Positions 9,161-17,568 of a stretch of DNA of 64,000 nt are shown piece by piece; positions within the stretch are counted from its first letter, which is position 1; the number at the start of each line of letters is the position of its first letter. The notes below the pieces were generated by a model. It saw only the letters and a program-made list of their open reading frames with translations, searched no databases and was not told the origin of the DNA. Source of the DNA: Brucella intermedia LMG 3301 (lineage in GTDB: Bacteria > Pseudomonadota > Alphaproteobacteria > Rhizobiales > Rhizobiaceae); contig NZ_ACQA01000001.1 in the NCBI RefSeq assembly GCF_000182645.1, positions 1,426,001 through 1,490,000 of the forward strand, given 5' to 3'. A program made the translations under genes and the position numbers.

Positions 9161-9769
9161 ATGACGAAGCAGACCATCATCGCAGCCATCCTGATGCTGC
9201 TCGGAATCGGACTGGCCGAGGCTGCAAGTCCCGCCGCCAATTCCCCATGGATGACGACGGGCGAGCGCACATCGCAGCCGATCGGCCATTATGAATTCTG
9301 CGACCGCTACAAGTCTGAATGCAATATCACCAGCCGCAACAGCAACATGCTGAAGCTGACCCCGGAAATCTGGAAGCAGATCATCACGGTCAATGCGAGC
9401 GTCAACGAAAAGATCGCGCCGATGACCGACATGGAAGCCTGGGGCCGCGAGGAATATTGGGAATATCCGACAACGGTCGGCGACTGCGACGACTACATGC
9501 TTTTGAAGCGCCGCGAACTGATGGCGCTCGGCATTCCGGCAAACACCCTGCTTTTCACGGTGGTCCGCCAGCCAAATGGCGAAGGCCACGCGGTCCTGAC
9601 CGTCCGCACCGACCGCGGCGACTTCATTCTCGACAATCTCGATACCCGCGTTCTCGCCTGGAACAAGACCGACTACACCTACCTGAAGCGCCAGTCGACC
9701 ACGAACACCGGCAGCTGGGTCTCGATCAAGGGCGACCGTGAGCTGCTCGTCGGCAGCATCAAGAACTGA
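9161..9769 (+). CDS. Secreted transglutaminase-like cysteine peptidase (BTLCP family)
   Basis: A 202-aa exported protein. A signal peptide (MTKQTIIAAILMLLGIGLAEA) precedes the bacterial transglutaminase-like cysteine proteinase domain. The catalytic triad is visible as Cys109 in VGDCDDYMLLKR, His143 in GEGHAVLTVRT and Asp158 in FILDNLD. In other proteobacteria members of this family (LapG) cleave surface adhesins under c-di-GMP control, and the neighbouring PilZ gene makes such a link attractive but unproven. The ATG at 9161 has an AGGGAG ribosome binding site; an upstream in-frame ATG at 9110 lacks one. Confidence 0.9.
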   Translation: MTKQTIIAAILMLLGIGLAEAASPAANSPWMTTGERTSQPIGHYEFCDRYKSECNITSRNSNMLKLTPEIWKQIITVNASVNEKIAPMTDMEAWGREEYWEYPTTVGDCDDYMLLKRRELMALGIPANTLLFTVVRQPNGEGHAVLTVRTDRGDFILDNLDTRVLAWNKTDYTYLKRQSTTNTGSWVSIKGDRELLVGSIKN

Positions 9770-9790
9770 TCAAAAAGAAAAATTGAAGAA

Positions 9791-9828
9791 GGACGGGCCG
9801 CCAGTCTCCCTCTGGTCCCGTCCTTTTT
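9791..9828 (+). terminator. Factor-independent terminator
   Basis: The stem GGACGGG/CCCGTCC, extended by an inner GCCAG/CTGG segment, is followed by TTTTTC, 21 bases after the BTLCP stop. It also lies just beyond the 3' end of the convergent carbonic anhydrase gene. Confidence 0.8.
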
Positions 9829-9832
9829 CATT

Positions 9833-10360
9833 TCACACAGGTTCCAGGCCGCGCATGAAGGACCGTGCCTTCTCGACATAATGCTCTGCCGAAGCCTTCA
9901 GCTTTTCAACCGCCGCCTCGTCCAGTTCCCGAAGAACCATTGCAGGAGAACCGACGACCAGCGAGTTATCCGGTATTACCTTGCCCTCGGTGACTAGCGC
10001 CCCTGCCCCGATCAGGCAGTTCTTTCCGATTCTCGCACCATTGAGAACAATGGCGCCCATGCCGATCAGTGTGTTTTCACCCACCGTGCAGCCATGGAGT
10101 ATGGCTCGATGCCCGATGGTGCACCCCGCCCCGACCGTCAGCGGAAAGCCGATATCGGTATGCATGATGGTGTGTTCCTGAACATTGGTATCGTCGCCGA
10201 TGGTGATAGGCTCATTATCGCCCCGCAAAACGGCGCCGAACCAGAATCCGGCATTTTCACCCACGACGATCTTGCCGATCAGGGTCGCATCGGGCGCGAT
10301 CCAGTTGCTGCTGCGATCCACGAATTGCGGCTTGTGCCCGTTATAAGCATAGATCGGCAT
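9833..10360 (-). CDS. Gamma-carbonic anhydrase family protein (left-handed beta-helix)
   Basis: A 175-aa protein built of hexapeptide repeats forming a left-handed beta-helix, as in gamma-carbonic anhydrases and the PaaY/CaiE/YrdA group. The three metal-binding histidines are present as His67 in IMHTD, His84 in TIGHRA and His89 in ILHGC. Gly/Val-rich turns such as GENTLIGMGAIVLNGARIGK continue the helix, and a C-terminal alpha-helix closes it. Catalytic carbonic anhydrase activity is not assured for this subfamily. Confidence 0.9.
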   Translation of the reverse strand: MPIYAYNGHKPQFVDRSSNWIAPDATLIGKIVVGENAGFWFGAVLRGDNEPITIGDDTNVQEHTIMHTDIGFPLTVGAGCTIGHRAILHGCTVGENTLIGMGAIVLNGARIGKNCLIGAGALVTEGKVIPDNSLVVGSPAMVLRELDEAAVEKLKASAEHYVEKARSFMRGLEPV

Positions 10361-10470
10361 GTGCTTTCCTCCATCAGCAAACTCGATATTGAATCGCTAA
10401 GCTGTTTCAGGTCGCCAGACAAGCACGGTTTCACGCTCTGTTAACCATAGAAGACAGATATTCGAGCCAA

Positions 10471-11202
10471 ATGGAAACAGCACCCGATTACACCGCCTCG
10501 AAAATGGGCAACCGCCTCTTCGGCTGGCTGCTGTTGGCCGTTGTCGCGCTGGTCCTCCTTTCGATCGCCGTGAATATCGGAGGGCGTCTGCTCGGTCCGC
10601 TGATTGCCCGGGGCGGTCATTCCGACAGCACGCAGGCTTATGAGATCATCATCGGCAACAATGTCCTCTCGATTCCCGCCAATATGATCCGCTTTTCGAA
10701 TCAGCGGCGCGACGGAGTGACGGGCCGCCTCGATCTTTACGCCCGCTGGCCGGGCCTTACCGGCTATACGGAACGCGACCGCGCCATCTTCAACCTTCTT
10801 ACCCCGAAACGGCACCTGATTTTCATGTCCATCGAGCAGCGCACCATGTCCCGCGACATGAGCGGACGTTACCTCCCGATCTACGCTGAACTGATAGAGT
10901 CCGACGGAAAAGCCGCTCCCGGAAACCTGACGGTACACCGGTTTCTGGAAAACAGCGGCTACAAGGGCGAGGAGCTGGTGCTCTCCGACACCAGCAACGG
11001 CAAGCCGGAATTTGTCACGCGATGCCTTGCCGACAACGCAGCAGAAAGCTTCAATTCGTGCGAACGCGACGTCCAGTTCGGGCGCGACTTGCAGATCCTC
11101 TATCGATTCCCCCGATCCATGTTGGGCGACTGGAAGTCACTGGACAAGGCGGTCGTCGATTTCGCCAATACTCATCTTCTTGATGGCAAACGCGCCAACT
11201 GA
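10471..11202 (+). CDS. Membrane-anchored protein of unknown function
   Basis: A 243-aa protein with a short cytosolic N-terminus, one membrane span at about residues 18-40 (LFGWLLLAVVALVLLSIAVN) and a periplasmic remainder with two cysteines (VTRCLADN and FNSCERDV). No catalytic motif was recognised. Rhizobiales carry similar single-span hypothetical proteins. It stands alone between the carbonic anhydrase gene and a minus-strand secreted protein. The ATG at 10504 (MGNRLFGW) is an alternative start. Confidence 0.75.
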   Translation: METAPDYTASKMGNRLFGWLLLAVVALVLLSIAVNIGGRLLGPLIARGGHSDSTQAYEIIIGNNVLSIPANMIRFSNQRRDGVTGRLDLYARWPGLTGYTERDRAIFNLLTPKRHLIFMSIEQRTMSRDMSGRYLPIYAELIESDGKAAPGNLTVHRFLENSGYKGEELVLSDTSNGKPEFVTRCLADNAAESFNSCERDVQFGRDLQILYRFPRSMLGDWKSLDKAVVDFANTHLLDGKRAN

Positions 11203-11257
11203 TTCCGGACGAGCGTGATTGAGTGCCGAAGGCCCGGAGAGCCTGTTCAATCGTGGC

Positions 11258-11656
11258 TTACTGGAGCGGCATCAGCTGTCTCGAGCGCTCCTGTTCGCCC
11301 ATCAATTCCTGAAATGCTCGTTGTCCCTCTCCGCCGAACTTGACCTGGTTCAACGGAACCCCGCTCATGACATGCTCCTCGGTGGCGCTTAGAACGATTT
11401 CCAGCTTCATCATTTCTGCCGATCCGAGCAGCTTCCAGCATCCTTTTCCAACGGGCAGGGAAAAGTTGCTTTCCTTGACGTAGACTGCGACGGCGTGAGC
11501 GCCATCGCATTTAGCGACACTTGGAGGTTCATCCAGAATCTCGATCACCGACAGGGAGCCGTCGTCCTGCTCGGTTTCGATGGTGCCTAGAACTTCTGCC
11601 CGCGCCGGAAACGACAGGCCGATCAGGAGGACGGTGAGTGAAAAGCGGAATTTCAT
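11258..11656 (-). CDS. Small secreted protein of unknown function
   Basis: A 132-aa protein with a typical signal peptide (MKFRFSLTVLLIGLSFPARA) and a mature part of about 110 residues with two cysteines (VAKCDGAHAV and GKGCWKLL) that could form a disulphide. No family was recognised. A ribosome-binding-like AGG lies upstream of the ATG, and codon use looks like that of its neighbours. Confidence 0.65.
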   Translation of the reverse strand: MKFRFSLTVLLIGLSFPARAEVLGTIETEQDDGSLSVIEILDEPPSVAKCDGAHAVAVYVKESNFSLPVGKGCWKLLGSAEMMKLEIVLSATEEHVMSGVPLNQVKFGGEGQRAFQELMGEQERSRQLMPLQ

Positions 11657-11852
11657 GAAGTCGCACCGAAATCAGTCGCAGATTTCATAACTGCTCAGTT
11701 CAGCATGCCGGACAAGGTCAGAGCGGCGGCAATGATCTTCATGCATCCTCGCAAGCGTGTTTCAACAACAAAACGCCCTCTCCATGGGAAAGGGCGTCAA
11801 GAGCATTCCTGCATGGGCATCGGCGTCGTCTGCGACGCGCTTGCCGCTGCGA

Positions 11853-12059
11853 TCAAAGATCGACGTCGAGAATTGCCATCGAGAAATTGTAGGAGAGTTC
11901 GCCTTCGTCCTCATCCTTGTAGATCAGGCCCAGGAATTCGTCCTCGAGATAAAGCTCGGCGGAGTCGTTCTTGCGCGGGCGTGCCTTGACCTGCAGGCCG
12001 GGATTGTTGAAGGTCCGTTTGAAATAGGCATCCAGTTTTTTGAGTTCTTCGGGTTTCAA
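11853..12059 (-). CDS. DUF3126 family protein
   Basis: A 68-aa protein matching the small DUF3126 family of Rhizobiales, with an N-terminal helix (KPEELKKLDAYFKRTFNN) followed by four short strands (LQVKARPRKND, AELYLEDEFLGLIYKDEDEG). The function is unknown. It is encoded downstream of cysE on the same strand, a neighbour pair often seen in this order, with a spacer of about 200 bases. Confidence 0.85.
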   Translation of the reverse strand: MKPEELKKLDAYFKRTFNNPGLQVKARPRKNDSAELYLEDEFLGLIYKDEDEGELSYNFSMAILDVDL

Positions 12060-12255
12060 CCGGCTTCTCCTGATATTGAATTGAGCCGGTTTATTGCACC
12101 CGGCATTTTCTTATGTAAACCCCTGACATCGACTATCCCAAGGGGCGTGGCCAGCTAATCGCCGCTTGCATCACAATATAGGCCGCCTGCGGGAGAAAAC
12201 CAGCAAGCGGCCCGATTTCCTTGACATCGGTTGCCCTCAGTGATGGAAAATGGAT

Positions 12256-13080
12256 CTAGATTCCGTCGCCCAGCATCTGGTCCATGACACGGGAAGGTTC
12301 CGCGCAGCCCGTGTCGCCCATGATCCGGGCAGGCACACCAGCGACGGTGACATTGTTGGGAACGGGTTTCAAAACCACCGATCCGGCTGCGATTTTCGAA
12401 CAATGGCCGACTTCGATATTGCCGAGAATTTTCGCCCCCGCGCCGATCAGCACGCCATGGCGGATTTTCGGATGACGGTCCCCGCTCGATTTGCCCGTAC
12501 CGCCCAGCGTAACCCCGTGGAGGATCGACACATTGTCTTCGATCAGGGCCGTCTCGCCCACGACAAGGCCGGTCGCATGATCGAGGAAGAGTCCGCTGCC
12601 GAGCCGCGCCGCCGGATGAATATCGGTCTGGAAGATCGATGAGGAACGGCTTTGCAGGTAATAGGCGAAATCCTTGCGGCCTTCATGGTAAAGCCAGTGC
12701 GCTAGGCGGTGGGTCTGTATCGCATGGAAACCCTTCAGATAAAGGATCGGGTCCATGAAGCGGCTATAGGCCGGATCGCGATCATAAACCGCCTGAATAT
12801 CGACGCGGACAATCTGCGACCAATCTGGATTGGCATCCAGCATGGCATCAAAGGTCTGGCGTAGAATATCGGCGCTCAGGTCGGCATGGCCGAGACGCTC
12901 GGAAATGCGATGCATGACCGCATCTTCCAGGCTAGGCTGGTTGAGGATCGTGGCATAGAGGAACGTGCCCAGAACGGGATCATTCTTGGCCGCCTCCTCC
13001 GCTTCGGCACGGATGGAATGCCAGATAGGATCGACCTGACCCAGACCGGGGGTCGCTTTCGCTGATGTGCGAACGGACAT
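12256..13080 (-). CDS. cysE: Serine O-acetyltransferase
   Basis: CysE (274 aa from this start) acetylates L-serine with acetyl-CoA, the committed step of cysteine synthesis. The N-terminal all-alpha domain (DPIWHSIRAEAEEAAKNDP) is followed by the left-handed beta-helix with FQTDIHPAARLGSGLFLDHA, a catalytic-histidine region seen in all SATs, and by the substrate loop GTGKSSGDRHPKI. A C-terminal tail of the kind that mediates CysK binding and feedback inhibition is present. In-frame ATGs at 13086 and 13101 are possible; 13080 fits the family length. A palindromic repeat lies about 90 bases upstream. Confidence 0.95.
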   Translation of the reverse strand: MSVRTSAKATPGLGQVDPIWHSIRAEAEEAAKNDPVLGTFLYATILNQPSLEDAVMHRISERLGHADLSADILRQTFDAMLDANPDWSQIVRVDIQAVYDRDPAYSRFMDPILYLKGFHAIQTHRLAHWLYHEGRKDFAYYLQSRSSSIFQTDIHPAARLGSGLFLDHATGLVVGETALIEDNVSILHGVTLGGTGKSSGDRHPKIRHGVLIGAGAKILGNIEVGHCSKIAAGSVVLKPVPNNVTVAGVPARIMGDTGCAEPSRVMDQMLGDGI

Positions 13081-13172
13081 ATGCATACTCCAGTTTTGCA
13101 CCGCGCGAGGGAAGAAACAGCCGTGCTTTCGCTCTGTCCCCGCACCGCAATACGAGTTCGGCGCGCAGCATA

Positions 13173-13232
13173 CAGCATTTCCAGCAAAAGTGTGAAACGG
13201 TTTTGCGTTCGGAAATGCGTACTTGCAAATAG
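13173..13232. repeat. Palindromic intergenic repeat (copy 2)
   Basis: A nested inverted repeat: outer arms GCATTTCC/GGAAATGC enclose an inner GCAAAA/TTTTGC stem with loop GTGTGAAACGG. The core is identical over about 33 bases to the copy at 60657. It lies upstream of cysE on the minus strand. Confidence 0.75.
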
Positions 13233-13335
13233 CAATCCCCGGTTGTCCGGAGGATTGGCTTAAAATGCCTTGCCTTCACACCGCCGAGTTTGGCGCAACT
13301 CCAAGGCGGACGCTTTGCTAAGGATCAAACTTCCG

Positions 13336-14106
13336 TCAGAGCGGGTTTTCTTTCAAAAACCCAAGCACTGCCTGCTTGTAGACCTTGTCGCCAACGGCCA
13401 GCATGTGGTCGCGGCCCGGAATGTCAACCGCCTGTCCATTCGGCAGAAGATCGGCGAGTTCCTGTGCGCTGCCGGCAATATCGTCGGTCGTGCCGACTGC
13501 AACGAGAATAGGCTGCATGATGCGCGCAATCGCGGCAGCCGGAACAAGTTCCTTGGAGGTGATCACGCAGGCTGCAAGGGCGATACGGTCGCTCCTGGTC
13601 TGGTCGGCGAATTTGCGGAACATCTGGCCACGCGGATGCATGATCGTCGTCGGGTCTTCGGCAAGCAGCGCCTCTCCAATCGGCTCCCAGTCGCCCGCGC
13701 CCGTGACCATGCCGATGCCAAGGCCACCGAAAACGGCACTGTGAACGCGCTCGGGATGTTCCAGCGCCAGAAATGCCGAGATGCGCGCGCCCATGGAATA
13801 GCCCATGACATGCGCCTTTTCGATGCCGAGATGATCGAGAAGCGCTGCCGCATCCGCCGCCATCTTGGTCGGCGTGTATTCGTCCGCATCATGGGGCTTC
13901 GCTGAAAGCCCGTGCCCGCGATTATCGATGGCAATCACGCGATATCCGGCTTCGGTCAGCGTTCGGAACCAGCCGGGCGAAACCCAGTTGACCAGACTTG
14001 ACGACGCAAAGCCGTGAATGAGCAGGATCGGATCGCCTTCACCGTCCTGACGATAGGCCAGGCGCAGGCCGTCATGTTCGAAATATTCGATATCGAGGGC
14101 ACTCAA
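13336..14106 (-). CDS. Alpha/beta hydrolase
   Basis: A 256-aa cytosolic alpha/beta hydrolase. The oxyanion strand ILLIHGFASS, the nucleophile elbow GYSMGARIS (catalytic Ser), an acidic residue in the GTTDDIAG region and a late histidine in GRDHMLAVGD form the expected triad. The substrate is unknown. The start is a TTG at 14106 with GAGG 9 bases upstream; the open frame running further upstream passes through an intergenic repeat and is not credible as protein. Confidence 0.88.
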   Translation of the reverse strand: MSALDIEYFEHDGLRLAYRQDGEGDPILLIHGFASSSLVNWVSPGWFRTLTEAGYRVIAIDNRGHGLSAKPHDADEYTPTKMAADAAALLDHLGIEKAHVMGYSMGARISAFLALEHPERVHSAVFGGLGIGMVTGAGDWEPIGEALLAEDPTTIMHPRGQMFRKFADQTRSDRIALAACVITSKELVPAAAIARIMQPILVAVGTTDDIAGSAQELADLLPNGQAVDIPGRDHMLAVGDKVYKQAVLGFLKENPL

Positions 14107-14122
14107 TTCCTTATTCCTCTTG

Positions 14123-14196
14123 GAGCATTTCCGAGCCAAGGTGCGAAGCCTTTGCATCAGGAAAATGCGTAAAACAGATAGACAGAGCGGTTCCGT
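14123..14196. repeat. Palindromic intergenic repeat (copy 3)
   Basis: A divergent member of the same family: GAGCATTTCC at one arm and GGAAAATGCG at the other, followed by TAAAACA and AGAGCGGTTCC. It begins 17 bases upstream of the TTG start of the alpha/beta hydrolase gene. Confidence 0.6.
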
Positions 14197-14221
14197 TTTA
14201 GCTGGAAACACCTGACAGCGA

Positions 14222-14701
14222 TCAGGACCGGCAAGCACCGCAAATTACGCGGTGGGTGGCCCTGTCGCCGAGCTTTATGCCGGTTTGCTTGACCGTGCCG
14301 GCCAGAAGTTCCACGACATACGCCGCCGGAACCTCGGATGAAATGATATTTTCGGAGAATGGCACCGCATTTTCGTGAATGGCCGATACGCGTCCCTTGT
14401 CATCAAGGAAGACCATATCGAGCGGCGACGGCGTATTCTGCATCCACATCATGACGCGGCGCATCTCGCCAAACACGAAGATCATCGCCCGGTCCCGGGG
14501 AAAGTCCGTGCGCCACATCAGGCCGCGAACGCGAGCGTCGTCAGTATCCGCCACTTCAAGCGCAAAATTCACCTTGTTGCCGTTGGCGGTGACGAATGTC
14601 AGCGGCTCCTTGTCGACCGGCAGCCTCATCGGTTGTGCTTCATCAGCCTGAGCGGTGAATGCGAGAAAAACAAATGCAAAAGCAAGAAAAATGCGGCCCA
14701 T
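14222..14701 (-). CDS. DUF192 family secreted protein
   Basis: A 159-aa exported protein with signal peptide MGRIFLAFAFVFLAFTAQA and one DUF192 domain, recognised by FALEVADTDDARVRGLMWR, MIFVFGEMRRVMMWMQNT and PLDMVFLD. The family is small, beta-rich and of unknown biochemical function; some archaeal homologues have solved structures. ATG 14701 with an AGG ribosome binding site is preferred over a TTG at 14716. The cold-shock gene is the upstream neighbour, also on the minus strand. Confidence 0.88.
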   Translation of the reverse strand: MGRIFLAFAFVFLAFTAQADEAQPMRLPVDKEPLTFVTANGNKVNFALEVADTDDARVRGLMWRTDFPRDRAMIFVFGEMRRVMMWMQNTPSPLDMVFLDDKGRVSAIHENAVPFSENIISSEVPAAYVVELLAGTVKQTGIKLGDRATHRVICGACRS

Positions 14702-14947
14702 GACCTGCCTATTCAAAGAAAGAAACCAGGCCGGAACCTATCAACGGGATGGGATGATCACAAGACCGCGTGAAGAGCCGCGCCGCGCCCTCACCTGCTT
14801 GTTACAGCGATCGGGTAAAGCCGGCGCACTTTGAACAGCCGCACTCCAGAAAGCGCTTCGATCTGACGGGATCAGATGGACGCTCTGCCTTCTTCTATAT
14901 CAAGCATAAACTTGAACGCCTTCGTTTCACTCCGGCCGGATTATGCT

Positions 14948-15529
14948 CTAATGAGAAACAGGAATTGCCGTTCCGATATCCGGATGGATCTCAGCAGCCA
15001 TCAGGCCCTTGTCGCCCTCACCGAAGCGGATCAGCACCACCTGACCGGGACGCAGTTCCATCATGCCGAAACGACGCAGCGTTTCCATATGGATGAAAAT
15101 ATCTTCCGTGCCTTCGCCGCGCGTCAGGAAACCGAACCCCTTGGTGCGGTTGAACCACTTCACGATCACGCGCTCAAGTCCGCTCGACGGCGTGACGGTG
15201 ACATGGGTGCGCTGCGGCGGCATCTGCGCGGGATGAACGGCGGTCGAGGTATCCATCGACAGCACGCGGAAACATTGCAGGCCGCGCTCGCCCTGCCGGA
15301 CTTCACAAACGATGCGCGCACCCTCCAGAGCGGTCTGGAAGCCATCGCGACGCAGTGAAGTCACATGAAGAAGAATGTCATTAAGGCCCGGCTGGTCCGG
15401 AACAATGAAGCCGTAGCCCTTGGCTACGTCGAACCATTTGATATGGCCCGAAATTTCGATGATATCGCCCAGCTCTTCCGAGGCGTGCTGGCTGCGAAAC
15501 TGGTCATTTGACACAGACTTGTCCGCCAT
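14948..15529 (-). CDS. Cold-shock protein with two cold-shock domains
   Basis: A 193-aa protein with two OB-fold cold-shock domains joined by a linker of about 45 residues. The first has GHIKWFDVAKGYGFIVPD (RNP1-like KGYGFI) and the second VIVKWFNRTKGFGFLTRG (KGFGFL) with DIFIHMETL (RNP2-like). Single-stranded RNA/DNA binding is expected. Double-domain Csps are characteristic of alphaproteobacteria, where examples act in cold or stationary phase. ATG 15529 is preceded by AGGGGCGAA; frames further upstream lack CSD character. Confidence 0.93.
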   Translation of the reverse strand: MADKSVSNDQFRSQHASEELGDIIEISGHIKWFDVAKGYGFIVPDQPGLNDILLHVTSLRRDGFQTALEGARIVCEVRQGERGLQCFRVLSMDTSTAVHPAQMPPQRTHVTVTPSSGLERVIVKWFNRTKGFGFLTRGEGTEDIFIHMETLRRFGMMELRPGQVVLIRFGEGDKGLMAAEIHPDIGTAIPVSH

Positions 15530-15916
15530 GCGTTCGCCCCTCCTCTGTTCTTCCATTGCGATTCCGACCTGATTCTTGTCTAAAGAATAACACTTCCTTA
15601 ACCGGAGGCGGCAAGTCCAAACTTGTGTCAGTCCCCATGAAGACCACACACTTCACAACTTCATGGTTACTTTTCCCGCGCGGCAGCCCTCGCAACCGGC
15701 CAACCACTTCAAATATGGCCGGTCGCCGATTTGGCAATGAGGGTCCGGGGACATTTCCGGTCACATCTGCGGCTCAAAATTCTTGAACCCTGTTCTGTGG
15801 GTGATAGCTTGACGTTCGGTCTCCGACATCGGATTCGATATCCCCGCCGAACCAATCGGCATTCCATGCGTTTTCCGAGCGTCAGCCCATGAATTACAAC
15901 AGCCGAGGAAAAGACT
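15530..15916. other. Divergent spacer between the cold-shock gene and gloA
   Basis: About 390 bases with no convincing gene. It must hold the promoters of both flanking genes. A CTTGACG element occurs near 15808 on the gloA strand but has no well-spaced -10 partner. The long leader upstream of the cold-shock gene is common for such genes. Confidence 0.4.
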
Positions 15917-16357
15917 ATGCGCTATCTGCACACGATGGTCCGAATTCGCGACATCGATGAATCTCTCGATTTTTATGTAAAGAAACTCGGCCTTGAAGAA
16001 ATCCGCCGTACTGAAAATGAGAAGGGCCGCTTCACGCTGATCTTTCTCGCCGCGCCTTCCGATACGGACCGGGCAAAGGCGGAACGCGCGCCGGAACTGG
16101 AACTGACCTACAACTGGGACCCGGAAACCTATACGGGCGGCCGCAATTTCGGCCATCTGGCCTATATGGTCGACGACATCTACGCCACCTGCCAGAAGCT
16201 GCAGGATGCAGGCGTCACCATCAACCGTCCGCCGCGCGACGGTCATATGGCCTTCATCAAGTCGCCCGACGGCATTTCCATCGAACTGATCCAGAAGGGC
16301 GAACGTCTGGCGCCACAGGAGCCTTGGGCTTCCGCCGAAAATATCGGCAGCTGGTAA
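15917..16357 (+). CDS. gloA: Lactoylglutathione lyase (glyoxalase I)
   Basis: GloA (146 aa) isomerises the hemithioacetal of methylglyoxal and glutathione to S-lactoylglutathione. The metal ligands of the glyoxalase/VOC fold are visible: His5 (YLHTMVRI), Glu62 (ELELTYN), His80 (FGHLAYMVDD) and Glu123 (ISIELIQKGE). The NWDPETY-GRNFGHLAY block is typical of true GloA. The AGGAAAAGACT ribosome binding site stands before the ATG, and a strong terminator follows. Confidence 0.95.
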   Translation: MRYLHTMVRIRDIDESLDFYVKKLGLEEIRRTENEKGRFTLIFLAAPSDTDRAKAERAPELELTYNWDPETYTGGRNFGHLAYMVDDIYATCQKLQDAGVTINRPPRDGHMAFIKSPDGISIELIQKGERLAPQEPWASAENIGSW

Positions 16358-16365
16358 CATAAAAC

Positions 16366-16397
16366 AAAAAGCCCGGTCGCGAGACCGGGCTTTTTTT
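16366..16397 (+). terminator. Strong bidirectional terminator
   Basis: A perfect GCCCGGTC/GACCGGGC stem with a GCGA tetraloop is flanked by AAAAA on the left and TTTTTTT on the right. It serves gloA and the convergent Tim44-like gene. Confidence 0.9.
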
Positions 16398-16410
16398 CGA
16401 TCCTGAACGG

Positions 16411-17448
16411 TTATTCCGTTCCCTGAATGGCAGCAAGTTGCCATTCGCCGCTATCCTGGCGGGTGAAGGTCCAAAGTTCGACGCTTTCCACCGGCTCGTT
16501 CGGATTGCCTTCGACGACGGTGCCGGTATTGCGATCCAGCATGACGTCGATTGCAGAATAGCGGATCGCAACGGTTGCGTATTCGGCGTTGCCTTCGCGC
16601 CAGGCTTCGGAAACATCGCCCTGCAGAAGCTTGACGTCCTTCACTTCGTTGCGCATGCCGCTGGAAGCGATCTCGCCCAGCTCTTCAGCCAGATAGGACA
16701 TGGCTTCCGGGGTCGTGAGCTTGCGCAGCGCCGCATAGTCCTCACGGCCATAGGCTGTCTGGACTTCAGAAAGCATCTGCTCGAACCGGTCCAGATCTTC
16801 CTGACCGACATCCATCGGCTCGTCCTCAACAGCCGGGGCAGCCGGAGCAGCTTCCTGCTTCGTCTCGAAAGGGTTTACCGATGGGGTGCGACCACCAAAA
16901 CCCGCCAGCGGCCCGGCCTGGGGAGCGGCGGATTTTGGCGCGCCAAAGGGCTGCGCGCCTGCATTACCAGCACCTGCCGCTGCCGGCTGGCGGCGGTTCG
17001 CGAACATGCGCATGACAAACATGGCAATGAGCGCGATCACGGCAACCTGCAGGATCAGGCCGAACATGCCGGCAAGACCGCCAAGGCCGTTGCCGAGCAG
17101 CATGCCGATAAGGCCGCCGACGAGAAGACCGCCGAGCATGGAACGACCGAAATTGCCGAATATGCCGCCGGAACGCTGCGCCTGAGCAGCATTCTGCGTT
17201 GCGCCCGCCGCCGGGCGGCTGGTTTGTGTAGCGCCGGTATTGGGCGTCATGGAACGTTCGATGGGAGCTGCGTTATTAGGCGCGGTGCGGGTTGGCGCGG
17301 GTGCCGAATAGGTGCGCGCACCACGGCTGCCGAAACCGCCACCGCCCGCGCGGCGAGCCTCGGCGAAATCGACCGCAGCAAAGGAGGCAATCAACCCCAG
17401 CACCATTGCAGCTGTCAGTTTGGTCAGGCGGTTTCCGGAACCCGGCAT
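16411..17448 (-). CDS. Tim44-like domain membrane protein
   Basis: A 345-aa protein with an N-terminal signal/anchor (VLGLIASFAAVDFAEARR), a Gly/Ala/Pro/Thr-rich linker, two adjacent hydrophobic segments (about residues 103-147) and a C-terminal Tim44-like domain (about 215-345) with DLDRFEQMLSEVQTAYGRED and ATVAIRYSAIDVMLD. Bacterial Tim44-like proteins (TimA type) are membrane-associated proteins of uncertain role; the mitochondrial relative tethers Hsp70 to the import channel. It is encoded downstream of recJ on the same strand. Confidence 0.85.
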   Translation of the reverse strand: MPGSGNRLTKLTAAMVLGLIASFAAVDFAEARRAGGGGFGSRGARTYSAPAPTRTAPNNAAPIERSMTPNTGATQTSRPAAGATQNAAQAQRSGGIFGNFGRSMLGGLLVGGLIGMLLGNGLGGLAGMFGLILQVAVIALIAMFVMRMFANRRQPAAAGAGNAGAQPFGAPKSAAPQAGPLAGFGGRTPSVNPFETKQEAAPAAPAVEDEPMDVGQEDLDRFEQMLSEVQTAYGREDYAALRKLTTPEAMSYLAEELGEIASSGMRNEVKDVKLLQGDVSEAWREGNAEYATVAIRYSAIDVMLDRNTGTVVEGNPNEPVESVELWTFTRQDSGEWQLAAIQGTE

Positions 17449-17568
17449 CGGTTTCTCCCACTTAGAGTCATGTCTGAATGTTTAAGTGCTCATATGGGAA
17501 TTCGCCCCCGCCCCTCACAAGAGCGTGAAGACAAAAAACTGAAGAATTTCAAATGGCCCGGAAACGCT

